Shown here in pieces: positions 44,723-54,389 of a DNA stretch of 64,000 nt. A program made the position numbers and the translations under genes. The notes below the pieces were generated by a model. The model saw only the letters and a list, made by a program, of their open reading frames with translations. It made no database searches and had not been told where the DNA came from. The stretch lies in NCBI GenBank assembly GCA_902478055.1, contig CABSJL010000002.1, positions 70,033 to 134,032 of the forward strand, in the 5' to 3' direction. Within the stretch, counting starts at the first letter, position 1. Each line of letters begins with the position of its first letter. The stretch comes from an uncultured Veillonella sp. (GTDB lineage Bacteria > Bacillota > Negativicutes > Veillonellales > Veillonellaceae).

Positions 44723-45555
44723 TATTCACCTCGTAATAGGCCATCTGCTACGGCCAAGGCACGTTTGTGCATTTTCACATTATGAACACGCACCATATCA
44801 ACACCTTGGAATACGCCCGTAATACAAGCAGCTACCGTACCTTCATCACGATCTTCTGGTGGTAAACCACCCAACATGGAACCGATGAAACGCTTGCGGC
44901 TAGGAGCAAGTAAAATAGGATACTCATAAGCCGTTAACTCACCTAAACGTTGCATAACTTCAATATTTTGTTCTTCTGTTTTACCAAATCCAATGCCTGG
45001 ATCAAGCCAAATTTGTTGTGGTGTTACACCAACCTTTAAGGCTTTATCTACAGCAGAGAAGAAGTATGCCTTCATATCTTCAATGATATCACCATAGTTT
45101 GTGTCATTGCTATTGTGCATAATGATTACTGGCACCTTATATTTTGCTGCTACTGCTGCCATATCAGGGTCATAATGTAATCCCCACACATCATTTAAAA
45201 TATGGGTCCCTTTAGAAAAAGCATAATCTGCAGTTTTAGCATGGTATGTATCGATAGATACAGGAACTGTAGATGCATTAAGTACAGGATCTATCAATTG
45301 AGATAAGCGTTCAATTTCTTCATCCGCTGTCAACGGTGTACAGCCTGGACGCGTAGATTCAACACCTAAATCGATAATATCAGCGCCATCTTCAATCATT
45401 TGTGTTACATGCGCTGCTGCTGCCTCAGGGGTATTAAATTTACCACCATCAGAGAAAGAGTCAGGCGTACCGTTGAGTATCCCCATGATAAGGGTACGAT
45501 CGCACAAAGATAAACTTTTGCCATCATTCCATGTATAATTTCTACGTTTAAACAT
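44722..45555 (-). CDS. folP: dihydropteroate synthase
   Basis: Condenses p-aminobenzoate with the pterin pyrophosphate; target of sulfonamides. The 277-residue TIM barrel has MGILNGTPDSFSDGGKF near 25, ESTRPG, VSIDTYHAKTA, ILNDVWGL and LDPGIGFGK. In the first motif the common NVTPDSF reads NGTPDSF, a Val to Gly change next to the pterin/sulfonamide site. The ATG at 45553-45555 with GGAGG eight bases upstream is preferred to a GTG five codons earlier; it overlaps the folE stop by eight bases. Confidence 0.94.
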   Translation of the reverse strand: MFKRRNYTWNDGKSLSLCDRTLIMGILNGTPDSFSDGGKFNTPEAAAAHVTQMIEDGADIIDLGVESTRPGCTPLTADEEIERLSQLIDPVLNASTVPVSIDTYHAKTADYAFSKGTHILNDVWGLHYDPDMAAVAAKYKVPVIIMHNSNDTNYGDIIEDMKAYFFSAVDKALKVGVTPQQIWLDPGIGFGKTEEQNIEVMQRLGELTAYEYPILLAPSRKRFIGSMLGGLPPEDRDEGTVAACITGVFQGVDMVRVHNVKMHKRALAVADGLLRGE

Positions 45556-46117
45556 TTGCCTGTCCTCCACCTAACATTGCTAACGCTTCATCACGTAACG
45601 TACCTGTCTCTGCTAGCACGCCACGGCTTTCTAATGTAATCACCTTTGAATCTTGCTGCATAGTTCCTTTGATGAGCATACATAACTGTGTTGATGTAAT
45701 GCGCACAAATACACCATGAGCAGATAAATCATTCATAATGGCATCTGCTAATTCCGACGCCAACCGCTCTTGTAGTTGCGGCCTCCGACTAAGGATATTA
45801 ACAATATCTTGAAACTTGCTAAGACCTGCCACACAGCCATCCTTCGGTTGATACACAATATCAACGGTCCCAAAGAATGGTAACAAGTGGTGCTCACACA
45901 TGGAATAAAACGGAATGCCTGTAACCGCTACAAGCCCCTTGTAATCAGTACTAAATGTTTCACCCCATGCAGATTTTGTATCTAGGCCTACGCCACTGAA
46001 TAATTCACTATATAATTCTGTTACACGACTTGGCGTTTTCTCTAGCTCTGGTGCCTTTGTATCAACAGATAAAGCTTCTAAGAATTGCTTTATCCCGTCC
46101 TTTGCACGTTGATTCAT
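45548..46117 (-). CDS. folE: GTP cyclohydrolase I
   Basis: First enzyme of tetrahydrofolate synthesis, making dihydroneopterin triphosphate from GTP. The 189-residue protein has the zinc ligands in MCEHHLLPFFG and the later Cys in QLCMLIKG, plus GLSKFQDIVNILSRRPQLQERL. The ATG at 46115-46117 follows AGGAGG, which itself overlaps the stop codon of the ABC-F gene, so the two are likely coupled. Confidence 0.95.
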   Translation of the reverse strand: MNQRAKDGIKQFLEALSVDTKAPELEKTPSRVTELYSELFSGVGLDTKSAWGETFSTDYKGLVAVTGIPFYSMCEHHLLPFFGTVDIVYQPKDGCVAGLSKFQDIVNILSRRPQLQERLASELADAIMNDLSAHGVFVRITSTQLCMLIKGTMQQDSKVITLESRGVLAETGTLRDEALAMLGGGQANV

Positions 46118-46125
46118 CGGTCCTC

Positions 46126-47682
46126 CTAAACGATCTTTGTCGTCCAATCTTCAATATTCCAAATATCCGTAACCCAATCTTTATAAAATTCAGGTTCATG
46201 ACTTACCAAAACGATGGTTCCTTTGAACTCACGTAAGGCACGGCTCAACTCTTCCTTCGCATAGATATCTAAGTGATTTGTCGGTTCATCTAATACGAGT
46301 ACATTGTACTTATTCTGCATCAACTTGCACAAGCGAACCTTTGCATTTTCACCACCGGATAAGACGCGCATTTGAGATGTAATATGCTCGTTAGTAAGGC
46401 CACAACGAGCAAGTGCTGCACGTACTTCTGCATTAGTCATTGCTGGATACTCGTTCCAAATATAGTCTAGAGCAGTTTCAGAATTAGATGGTGTATCTTC
46501 TTGAGCAAAATAGCCAATTTGTAAGAAATCACCTTTTACCAACTCACCGCTCACCGGTTTTAATAAACCTAAAATTGTTTTCAACAATGTCGTTTTACCT
46601 AGACCATTAACACCGCGAATGGCGATTTTTTTATTTCTTTCAATTTGAAAGTCTACAGGTCTAGTCAACGGTTCATCATAACCTAACTCCAGACCAAAAG
46701 CCTCTACGATAAAACGACTTGGCGTACGACCTTCTTTAAAGCTAAAGGAAGGTTTAATGTACTCTTTTGGTTTTTCCAAAATTTCCATTTTCTCCAAGCG
46801 CTTAGCTCGAGAATTGGCCATGCCACGCGTTGCAACGCGAGCTTTATTACGTTGGATGAAGTCCTCCATACGCTCAATCTCTTGTTGTTGACGCTCATAA
46901 GCCTTAGCCGCTTGTGCCTTTTTCACTTCGTAAGCAGCTTGGAACTGATGATAATCGCCAGTATAACGCGTTAAGACCGCTTGCTCGATATGATAAATAA
47001 CATTAACTACAGAATTTAAGAACTCCATATCATGAGAAATCAGGATAAAAGCATTTTCGTAGTTTTGTAAATAGTTTTGCAACCATTGAATATGCTCTAC
47101 ATCAAGATAGTTTGTCGGTTCGTCCAATAGCAAAATAGTTGGTTTTTCCAGTAATAGTTTTGTAAGCAAAACCTTTGTACGTTGACCACCACTGAGCTCT
47201 GTAACATCTCGATCGAGCCCAATATCCATAAGACCAAGCCCTGCAGCGGTACGTTCGATAACCGCATCAATTTCATAGAAGCCACGTTGCTCTAGAATTT
47301 CTTGCCATTCTCCAACTTGTTCGAGCAGTTTATTCATCTCATCTTCGGATACATCACCCATGCGATTATAAGCGTCATTAATCTTTTGTTCCATCACGAA
47401 TAAATCATCAAAGGCGCGTTGCAATACGTCGCGGATAGTCATCCCTTTTTCGAGGACTGCATGTTGGTCCAAGTACCCAACAGTGACTTGGTTGGACCAT
47501 TCAATTTTACCTTCATCAGGAGGAATTTTACCTGTAATGATATTTAGGAATGTAGACTTGCCTTCGCCATTGGCACCAATGAGGCCTACATGTTCGCCTT
47601 TTAATAAGCGGAATGATGCATCATCTAAAATTTGTCGCGCTCCAAAACCATGGGTTACATTTGAAACGGTTAAAACACTCAT
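46126..47682 (-). CDS. ABC-F family ATP-binding protein
   Basis: A soluble ABC-F protein of 518 residues with two nucleotide-binding domains: Walker A GANGEGKST and GVNGLGKTT, signatures LSGGQRTKVLL and LSGGENAKVRL, and two LLDEPTNYLDV / LDEPTNHLDI Walker B boxes. The linker (about 230-305) is long, basic and helical, as in translation factors of this class, and has no membrane parts. Members relieve stalled ribosomes or protect from antibiotics; which applies is unknown. The ATG at 47680-47682 with GGAG six bases upstream is chosen because a terminator hairpin of the upstream gene occupies the earlier in-frame region. Confidence 0.9.
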   Translation of the reverse strand: MSVLTVSNVTHGFGARQILDDASFRLLKGEHVGLIGANGEGKSTFLNIITGKIPPDEGKIEWSNQVTVGYLDQHAVLEKGMTIRDVLQRAFDDLFVMEQKINDAYNRMGDVSEDEMNKLLEQVGEWQEILEQRGFYEIDAVIERTAAGLGLMDIGLDRDVTELSGGQRTKVLLTKLLLEKPTILLLDEPTNYLDVEHIQWLQNYLQNYENAFILISHDMEFLNSVVNVIYHIEQAVLTRYTGDYHQFQAAYEVKKAQAAKAYERQQQEIERMEDFIQRNKARVATRGMANSRAKRLEKMEILEKPKEYIKPSFSFKEGRTPSRFIVEAFGLELGYDEPLTRPVDFQIERNKKIAIRGVNGLGKTTLLKTILGLLKPVSGELVKGDFLQIGYFAQEDTPSNSETALDYIWNEYPAMTNAEVRAALARCGLTNEHITSQMRVLSGGENAKVRLCKLMQNKYNVLVLDEPTNHLDIYAKEELSRALREFKGTIVLVSHEPEFYKDWVTDIWNIEDWTTKIV

Positions 47683-47696
47683 ATCTATCTCCACCG

Positions 47697-47726
47697 GAAT
47701 AAAAGCCGTCTTGTTGAAGACGGCTT
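47697..47726 (-). terminator. terminator of the M20 peptidase gene
   Basis: Perfect 10-base arms AAGCCGTCTT and AAGACGGCTT with a GTTG/CAAC loop, then TTTTATT on the minus strand, about 68 bases after the M20 stop and just before the ABC-F start. Confidence 0.88.
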
Positions 47727-47793
47727 GTTTCATACTTACTTAAATATTATATCTATTGTACCTTTTTGACCTCTATATGTCAAAAATTGAACA

Positions 47794-48933
47794 TCACTTA
47801 CACATCGCATAACGCAAGGCTACAACAGCCATAATCTTAGCGCCCTTAATCGCTTGTGCCAATCCATAGTCAGAACCAGCTGCACAAGTAAACTCTGGCG
47901 TATGCGCTTCTAAGCCTAATCCAATCTGTAATGTAGGTTGCGCTGTTGGTACTTCATAGGATACATTCCCTACATCAGTGCTACCATCTGCTTCATCATC
48001 AGGCAAGATACGAGGCGCTTCATCAAACTCAGTCATTACATCTGTAAAGAGATCTAATAACCGTTTATCTTGACGCATATCCTTAAAGAGAGGCTCATAG
48101 TGATGCATTTCAACTTGAGCACCGTAGGAAACTGCGATCTCCTGAGCTGCCTCTTTAATAGCTGGCAAAATAATACCTTCTAAATCATCTACTGTACTGC
48201 CGCGAACAGTCATACGAATCGTCGCCTTAGAAGTTACCACGTTTGGCGCCGTACCAGCTTCAGTAAAGATGGCACCTACAATAGCCCCTTTAGGGAATGT
48301 TTTCTTTAACTCTTTGATTCTTTGATATAAATCTACAGCACAATCTAGCGCATTAATACCGGAATCAGTAAGTGATGCAATATGACAAGACCGTCCGTGG
48401 AATGTAACTTCTAAGGGATGTGTTGCTAATGATGTGCCACCCACCTCATTTTCACCGCCTGGATGAATGATGAGTGCTGCCTCATAGCCTTTAAATAGGC
48501 CTGCCTCCGCCATATATACCTTACCACCAATGGTTTCCTCTGCTGGACATCCAAAGAAGGTCGTTCCCCATGTTTCTGGTGCACATTGACTAAAAGCAAC
48601 CGCAGCGCCTAAACTCATCATAGCGATGAGATTATGTCCACAACCATGCCCGAGTTCAGGTAATGCATCATACTCTCCTAAAAAGGCCATTTTATGATGT
48701 GCCTTACAATTATAGTCGCCCCGTAATGCCGTTTGTAACTCTGGCAGATCAGTTAAACCAACTTGAGATGAAAAATTATGGTTCTCTAAAAATTGATTAA
48801 TTACGTTAACTGCTTTATGCTCTTCTAACCCCAATTCTGGATTATCGTGTAAATATAATGAAAGCTTACGCAACTCATGTGCCATATCATCTATAATGGC
48901 ACAAGCTTGCGCTTCTCGTTCTTGTAATGTCAT
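47794..48933 (-). CDS. M20 family metallopeptidase (amidohydrolase)
   Basis: A cytoplasmic zinc amidohydrolase of 379 residues in the M20D/ACY1L2 group. The metal ligands lie in LGEYDALPELGHGCGHNLIAM and in HPGGENEVGG, with the catalytic CPAEETIGGKVYM and a dimerisation domain (about 170-285). Relatives cleave p-aminobenzoyl-glutamate or N-acyl amino acids; the folate genes next door make the former worth testing, while the LD-carboxypeptidase and opp genes upstream point to small peptides. ATG has AAGGGGAG upstream. Confidence 0.85.
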   Translation of the reverse strand: MTLQEREAQACAIIDDMAHELRKLSLYLHDNPELGLEEHKAVNVINQFLENHNFSSQVGLTDLPELQTALRGDYNCKAHHKMAFLGEYDALPELGHGCGHNLIAMMSLGAAVAFSQCAPETWGTTFFGCPAEETIGGKVYMAEAGLFKGYEAALIIHPGGENEVGGTSLATHPLEVTFHGRSCHIASLTDSGINALDCAVDLYQRIKELKKTFPKGAIVGAIFTEAGTAPNVVTSKATIRMTVRGSTVDDLEGIILPAIKEAAQEIAVSYGAQVEMHHYEPLFKDMRQDKRLLDLFTDVMTEFDEAPRILPDDEADGSTDVGNVSYEVPTAQPTLQIGLGLEAHTPEFTCAAGSDYGLAQAIKGAKIMAVVALRYAMCK

Positions 48934-48994
48934 AACTCCCCTTTATAATATCTAGTCTATACTGTCTATGAAATATTCTATCTATAGTGTTTAC

Positions 48995-49026
48995 TATGTA
49001 TTCTATTTATTATGTATTCTATCTAA
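48995..49026. repeat. two imperfect 16-base direct repeats
   Basis: Units at 48995-49010 and 49011-49026 share TATGTATTCTAT and differ at two positions; a looser copy lies at about 48968. They lie in the gap between the LD-carboxypeptidase stop and the M20 start, in AT-rich DNA. Confidence 0.65.
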
Positions 49027-49037
49027 GAAGAATCCGT

Positions 49038-49976
49038 CTATTTCGAATAGGTATGAACAATGATAGTGTTTGAAATATATCTAAAGTTAATCGTTGCACC
49101 TAATGGTAGTGTTTGATGCGGCGTTCCATGCCCCGTAGGCACATAGCATACAAAGGGCTCTGGTAATTCAGGATTCCTATTGTCCTCCATGTAGCGCAGT
49201 GCTTTATAGCCTAAATCGTAATCACGTTCATCTTCATCACCTTCACAGTCTGTAAAAGTACCAATAACTAAACCTTTTATACGACTCAACAGCCCACTTA
49301 AACGCCACTGTTGTAACATGCGATCAAGCTTGTACGGTGCTTCCCCTACATCTTCAATGAATAGTAAGGTATCCTCCCAAGATTCATCCTCTAAAAAATA
49401 AGGCGTTCCTGACAGCATAGATAACATCGTCATATTGCCACCTCGTAAAATTCCTTCCCCTAGCTCAGTACCAATGGCACCACGCGGTGGTTCAGGTAAT
49501 GGTTCTATAACTTGTAATTTACCTTCTAAAGCTTCAAACAATGCATCTATATCTGCCTTACGTTCTTCTTTAAAGTCGACCCCCATCGGCCCGTGATACG
49601 TAATAAGTCTACTATATCGATTAATAGCCATGTGAAGAGCCGTGCAGTCACTATACCCGACAAAGGCCTTACGATATTTACGAATGGCCTTATAATCTAG
49701 CAAATCTAGATATCGCATTGTTCCATAACCACCGCGCAAAGCTAGCACCGCATCACATGGTGCGGCGGTCATCATATATTGAAACTCGTGAGCTTGCTCC
49801 TCTGGTGTACCACCATAGAGGCCTTTACGATGTGCACTTTCACCAAAGAGCACATTATAGCCCCTTGCGTTACAAATGTCTTCTATTCTATGTAAATCTT
49901 CATTGCTTGCACTAGCAGGAGCCATAATACCTATGGTCATCCCAGGCGCTAAGCGCTTTGGTTCAATCCAGTTCAT
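49038..49976 (-). CDS. ldcA: LD-carboxypeptidase (S66 family)
   Basis: A 312-residue S66 peptidase that removes the terminal D-Ala from murein tetrapeptides, a step of cell-wall recycling in the cytoplasm. The nucleophile Ser is in AFVGYSDCTALH near 113 and the catalytic His in YVPTGHGTPHQTLPLG. RGGYGTMRYLDLLDY is a family hallmark. No signal peptide. The ATG at 49974-49976 with GAGG upstream is preferred because the terminator of oppA covers the earlier in-frame codons. It follows the opp operon. Confidence 0.92.
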   Translation of the reverse strand: MNWIEPKRLAPGMTIGIMAPASASNEDLHRIEDICNARGYNVLFGESAHRKGLYGGTPEEQAHEFQYMMTAAPCDAVLALRGGYGTMRYLDLLDYKAIRKYRKAFVGYSDCTALHMAINRYSRLITYHGPMGVDFKEERKADIDALFEALEGKLQVIEPLPEPPRGAIGTELGEGILRGGNMTMLSMLSGTPYFLEDESWEDTLLFIEDVGEAPYKLDRMLQQWRLSGLLSRIKGLVIGTFTDCEGDEDERDYDLGYKALRYMEDNRNPELPEPFVCYVPTGHGTPHQTLPLGATINFRYISNTIIVHTYSK

Positions 49977-49993
49977 ATATCCTCGTAAAATAT

Positions 49994-50021
49994 AACAAAA
50001 GACGTACACAATGTGTACGTC
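49994..50021 (-). terminator. terminator of the opp operon
   Basis: Perfect 9-base arms GACGTACAC (50001-50009) and GTGTACGTC (50013-50021) with a three-base loop, then a short T run on the minus strand, 12 bases after the oppA stop. Confidence 0.8.
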
Positions 50022-50032
50022 TTAAGTGTATC

Positions 50033-51634
50033 TTATTTGTATGCTTTTTTAAAGTCAACAAGGCCCAATGTAGTCCAGAAATAATTTTGAATACTTCCGT
50101 TTGTTACATATGGTTGTGTTGTAAAGTATAATGGCATTACTAGAGCTTCATCAAAAATCATCTTTTCTGCTTGATGCATCAATGCATCGCGTTCAGCCCC
50201 ATTTTGTGTCGTACGAATACGAGCGATTAACTCATTATAGTCTTCACTATGGTACTGACTATCGTTGTCTTCCGCAGAGAATACTTCTAAGAAGTTTTGT
50301 GGATCACTGTAATCCGCAACCCAAGAAGCACGAGCTACTTGGTATTTACCAGCTTCGCGATCAGCTAAGAATACCTTTGTCTCTTGATTTTGTAAGCGCA
50401 CATCTGCACCAAATGCATTTACCCATGCATCCTGTACAGCTTCAGCAATCGCTTTATGTAATTCGCTTGTGTTATACAAAATCGTAATTGGAGGCAATGG
50501 ATGATTCTTATCATAGCCAGCTTGTTTCAAGATTTCTTTCGCTTGCTCTACATCTTCGTAAACGAGATAGCTACCAGCTTCACGGAAGTCTTCACGACCG
50601 TTGCTTTCAAGCATACCGTATGGAACAAATGCATAAGCTGCCTCTTTACCGCCACGAACAATATTGTTAACGATATTAGCACGGTTGATAACCATGGAGA
50701 ATGCTTTACGTACTTCAGGGTCTGTGAAAGGTTCTGCTTTCACATTAAATACGTAATAATAGTTACCAAGCATAGGTCCAATATGTAATAGACCAGCCTC
50801 TTCTAAGCGTTTTTGATCCGCTACAGGAGGCTCAACAGTCATATCTGCTTCGCCACCTTCAACCAATGTAAGGCGTGTGCTTTGGGATTCACTAATAGGC
50901 CAATTCATCTTCTCTGTTTTTACGGAATCCGCATCCCAATAATTCGGGTTCTTAACGAAGTCCATTTCCCCATTATGCTTCCAAGATAATAAGCGGTATG
51001 GACCATTAGACACAAATGTATCTGCATTAGCAGCCCAGTTTTCATGAGCTTCTACAGCCTTTTGACTTACTGGATAGTAACTATGAGATGCTAATAATTT
51101 TAAGAAATAAGCTGTTGGATTTTCTAAGGTAACCACCAATGTATCATCATCGATGGCCTTAACACCAACGTCTTCAGCTTTGGCATCACCATTATTAAAG
51201 GCTTCGCCATTTTTTAATACATATAACATATATGCATTGTCCGCATGGACTTCAGGGTCTAATACGCGTTTCCAAGCGTATTCAAAGTCATGAGCCGTCA
51301 AAGGCTCTCCATTAGACCATTTTAAATCTGGTCGTAAATGGAAGGTATACTCGCGACCATCATCAGAAATATCCCAACTTTTAGCAAGTGCTGCCTCTGG
51401 TTCACTTTCATCATTTAAACGAACTAACCCATCAAATAATTGGAGTTGAACCGTAGCCTCCGGAGAGGTAGTAGACTTTGCTGGATCCAATGTGGATGGT
51501 TCCTGCTCAATAACATATCGGATTGTATGCTCATCAATTGGTTGCTCTCCGCGAGGATAACCAAATACAAACAAGAGCACACTTACCCCAAGAGCAAGGA
51601 CCATGAGTTTTAACAAATTTCGTTTATCCATCAT
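50033..51634 (-). CDS. oppA: oligopeptide ABC transporter substrate-binding protein
   Basis: A 533-residue extracytoplasmic solute-binding protein of family 5. After an N-terminal hydrophobic segment (about 8-25) without lipobox Cys come the family blocks EQEPSTLDPAKSTTSPEA, FHLRPDLKWSNGEPLTAHDFEYAWKRVLDP and YWDADSVKTEKMNW. Lack of a lipid anchor fits a diderm with a periplasm. The ATG overlaps the stop of the beta-lactamase-like gene (ATGA). It is the last gene of the opp run. Confidence 0.93.
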   Translation of the reverse strand: MMDKRNLLKLMVLALGVSVLLFVFGYPRGEQPIDEHTIRYVIEQEPSTLDPAKSTTSPEATVQLQLFDGLVRLNDESEPEAALAKSWDISDDGREYTFHLRPDLKWSNGEPLTAHDFEYAWKRVLDPEVHADNAYMLYVLKNGEAFNNGDAKAEDVGVKAIDDDTLVVTLENPTAYFLKLLASHSYYPVSQKAVEAHENWAANADTFVSNGPYRLLSWKHNGEMDFVKNPNYWDADSVKTEKMNWPISESQSTRLTLVEGGEADMTVEPPVADQKRLEEAGLLHIGPMLGNYYYVFNVKAEPFTDPEVRKAFSMVINRANIVNNIVRGGKEAAYAFVPYGMLESNGREDFREAGSYLVYEDVEQAKEILKQAGYDKNHPLPPITILYNTSELHKAIAEAVQDAWVNAFGADVRLQNQETKVFLADREAGKYQVARASWVADYSDPQNFLEVFSAEDNDSQYHSEDYNELIARIRTTQNGAERDALMHQAEKMIFDEALVMPLYFTTQPYVTNGSIQNYFWTTLGLVDFKKAYK

Positions 51635-52449
51635 GGCAATGCTTCCTCTACAAATTCTTTCATGATACGCCCTACTCGAGCGCCTAACTCTTTACCTCGG
51701 TCATTATCAATATCGCTCATCAAAAGGATAAAGCAAAAATGACCTCTAAACGTTTCCAATATGCCCCCATCATGCTCTACGCGATCAAGGGATCCTGTTT
51801 TATGGTGAAAGCGTACATCTTCCCCCCAATAAAACGGCAAAATATCACGGAATTGTTGGCGACCTAAAATGTTCCACATTTCTCGGCCATAAAAATCTCT
51901 ATCACGACATTCAAAAATGTGTTTATAGAGACGAGCTAACGCCATAGCAGTCATACGATTATCACGGCCTTCGGCGAGAGCTTCAAAGTCCATCATCATG
52001 CGATTAAGTTCTATCTCATCTACACCAAGCTGTTCTGCACGAGCATTGATATTTTCCATTCCAAGAACTGTAATGAGCAAATTTGTCGCAATATTATCGC
52101 TGAGAACCATCATAAGACGGCATAACTCAAGATAGGTAAAGCTATGCTTTGCAACTAATTCTTGTAAAGCACCACCACCTTCAACACGAGGTGTTCTAGA
52201 TAGTGGAACTGTGTCATTAAGATCTAACTGTTCAGTACGAGCTAAATGGAACACATACTCCATGATGAGTACCTTAATCAAACTTGCACTAGAATGTACC
52301 GTATCCTCCCCTTTAGAAGCGATAATAATCGGTTCCTCTTCATCGTCAAATTGAAGTACTACATAGGATATATTTCCTTTTGGTGCTAATTCTTTAATAA
52401 CTGTATCGAGTTGATGCTCCAAGGACTTGCCAACAAGTAACTTTTCCAT
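51631..52449 (-). CDS. class A beta-lactamase-fold serine hydrolase without signal peptide
   Basis: A 272-residue protein with the full set of class A motifs: SxxK at Ser56-Lys59 (SLIK), SDN at 117-119, ExxxN at Glu160-Asn164, and KTG at 217-219. The N-terminus (MEKLLVGKSLEHQLDTVIKE) is charged and has no signal peptide, so it should be cytoplasmic, unlike true beta-lactamases. It sits between oppF and oppA with an ATGA overlap to oppA. A D-amino-acid peptidase or amidase acting on imported murein peptides is a reasonable guess. Antibiotic hydrolysis is not implied. Confidence 0.85.
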   Translation of the reverse strand: MEKLLVGKSLEHQLDTVIKELAPKGNISYVVLQFDDEEEPIIIASKGEDTVHSSASLIKVLIMEYVFHLARTEQLDLNDTVPLSRTPRVEGGGALQELVAKHSFTYLELCRLMMVLSDNIATNLLITVLGMENINARAEQLGVDEIELNRMMMDFEALAEGRDNRMTAMALARLYKHIFECRDRDFYGREMWNILGRQQFRDILPFYWGEDVRFHHKTGSLDRVEHDGGILETFRGHFCFILLMSDIDNDRGKELGARVGRIMKEFVEEALP

Positions 52450-52461
52450 ACTATTCTCCCA

Positions 52462-53409
52462 TTATATGTGCCAGCATGCGATGCGGCGATCTGCCCAATC
52501 ACGAAGAGGTGGACGTTCTGCAAAGCAACGACCCTCTGCTTCTGGACATCGACCACTAAACAAACAACCTTTCGGTGGGTCTAGTGGATTTGGTGGGTCC
52601 CCTTTAAGAGGTGCTCCAATTGGAGCATGCGGTATAACAGGACCGTTTAAGGCGGTCAAAGCACGAGTATACGGATGTTGTGGGAATTCGTATAAATCCA
52701 ACGCTGGACCTTCTTCCATAACAGCCCCTAAATACATAACTACCATGCGATGACTGATGTAGCGCACCATATTTAAATCATGAGAAATAAAGAGGTACGA
52801 AATACCATGTTGTTCTTGTAATCTCTCAAGCAAGGTCATAATTTGTACTTGAATCGATACATCTAGTGCTGAAATCGGTTCATCACAGATGATGCACTGC
52901 GGCTGCATAATAAGAGCTCGTGCAATACCGATACGTTGACGTTGGCCACCTGACAATTCATGAGCATAACGCTCACCAAAGGACATGTTCAAACCAACTT
53001 GATCAAGCACTTCTTTTACACGAATAACACGATCGCGAGGTGTATATTTTGGATCTAGCTCCAATGGTTCCTCTAGAATCGCATTAACTGTAAGACGTGG
53101 ATTAAGAGATGCATAAGGGTTTTGGAATACCATTTGCATCACCGGATGAACAGCTTTTCGATCCACATAAGGATCAATCTGACGACCGTTCATATAAATA
53201 GAACCTGATGTAGCTTGATGTAAGCCCATCAAAGTGTAGCCAAATGTGGATTTACCACATCCAGACTCACCTACGATACCAAGGGTTTCCCCTGGTGATT
53301 GATATAGGCTCACGCCTTGTACAGCATGTACCGTGTGTTTTGGCTTAAATAAGCCTCCTGACAGAGTGAACTCTTTAACGAGATTGTCAGTTTCCCATAC
53401 GTAACTCAT
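52462..53409 (-). CDS. oppF: oligopeptide ABC transporter ATP-binding protein OppF
   Basis: A 315-residue ATPase with Walker [10 protein letters not shown], signature LSGGQRQRIGIARAL, Walker B CIICDEPISALDV and the C-terminal oligopeptide/dipeptide extension with PKGCLFSGRCPEAEGRC. It energises peptide import with OppD. The start overlaps the oppD stop (TAATG). Confidence 0.95.
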   Translation of the reverse strand: MSYVWETDNLVKEFTLSGGLFKPKHTVHAVQGVSLYQSPGETLGIVGESGCGKSTFGYTLMGLHQATSGSIYMNGRQIDPYVDRKAVHPVMQMVFQNPYASLNPRLTVNAILEEPLELDPKYTPRDRVIRVKEVLDQVGLNMSFGERYAHELSGGQRQRIGIARALIMQPQCIICDEPISALDVSIQVQIMTLLERLQEQHGISYLFISHDLNMVRYISHRMVVMYLGAVMEEGPALDLYEFPQHPYTRALTALNGPVIPHAPIGAPLKGDPPNPLDPPKGCLFSGRCPEAEGRCFAERPPLRDWADRRIACWHI

Positions 53410-54389
53410 TAAAGTCCCTCCAACTTAGCTAACCAACATGTAAATTGGTGACCTTCACCAACATTTGTAACCATAGGAATACGATTACCACAGATACGCA
53501 TAGCCCACTTGCACCGTGGATTAAATGCACACCCTCGTGGTAAATCAAATAGATCTGGCGGTTGACCTTCAACGGCTTTTAATTCACCATGCCATTTACC
53601 TTGTGGTAAAGCGAGTAACAAGCCCAATGTATACGGATGACGAGGTTCATTAAAGATACCTTCTACCGTAGCAGATTCAACACATTTGCCAGCATACATA
53701 ACCATAACGCGATCGCAGATTTGAGCAATAACACGTAAGTTATGAGAAATAAAGATAATACCAATACCAGCTTCTACAGCTAATGTTTGCATAAGGCGCA
53801 AGATTTGAGCCTCTGTTGTAATATCTAGAGCCGTTGTCGGTTCATCACAAATCAAAACCTTTGGACGACCAGCGACAGCCATGGCGATACATACCCGTTG
53901 GCGCATACCACCACTCAACTCATGAGGATATTGAGATAATCGTCTTTCCGGTGTTGAAAGACCCATTTTCTTTAATAAGTCGATGGCAATCGCTCGTTCA
54001 TCATAATCGTCACCATACGCATTGGTACGATTGATAACCTCATACATTTGCTCCCCAATCGTCATGATTGGATTCAAAGATGTCATAGGATCTTGGAATA
54101 CCATGGCAACAGTAGTACCGCGGAGTTCATTCCAATCATCTTCAGTGAATTCGAGGCAATCATTGCCATCAATCATAAATGTATCGGCTTTGATTTTTGT
54201 TTTACCATATGGTAGTAATCCCATTAAGGAATTAACTAGCACAGATTTACCACAGCCTGATTCACCAACAATACCTAAAATCTCACCTGGTTGTAAGGAG
54301 ATATCTTGATTACGAATAACCCGTAAAGGGCCTTGGAAGGTATCGATGGTAATGGACACATTGCGCACATCAACAATTGCGTTATTCAT
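53409..54389 (-). CDS. oppD: oligopeptide ABC transporter ATP-binding protein OppD
   Basis: A 326-residue ATPase with Walker [17 protein letters not shown], signature [15 protein letters not shown], Walker [14 protein letters not shown] and the C-terminal [17 protein letters not shown] segment typical of OppD. Walker A has Ser-Val in place of Ser-Thr after the Lys, common in OppD. Coupled by TAATG overlaps to oppC and oppF. Confidence 0.95.
   Translation of the reverse strand: MNNAIVDVRNVSITIDTFQGPLRVIRNQDISLQPGEILGIVGESGCGKSVLVNSLMGLLPYGKTKIKADTFMIDGNDCLEFTEDDWNELRGTTVAMVFQDPMTSLNPIMTIGEQMYEVINRTNAYGDDYDERAIAIDLLKKMGLSTPERRLSQYPHELSGGMRQRVCIAMAVAGRPKVLICDEPTTALDITTEAQILRLMQTLAVEAGIGIIFISHNLRVIAQICDRVMVMYAGKCVESATVEGIFNEPRHPYTLGLLLALPQGKWHGELKAVEGQPPDLFDLPRGCAFNPRCKWAMRICGNRIPMVTNVGEGHQFTCWLAKLEGL

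Noticed and set aside
46126..47682. Antibiotic resistance ABC-F gene
   Set aside because: It has general ABC-F motifs and a housekeeping location coupled to folE; no feature points to a specific resistance subgroup.
48960..49030. CRISPR-like repeat array
   Set aside because: Only two adjacent 16-base AT-rich copies without spacers and no cas genes; simple tandem duplication.
51631..52449. Acquired beta-lactamase resistance gene
   Set aside because: No signal peptide, embedded in a conserved-looking transporter operon with overlapping frames, and no mobile element nearby.
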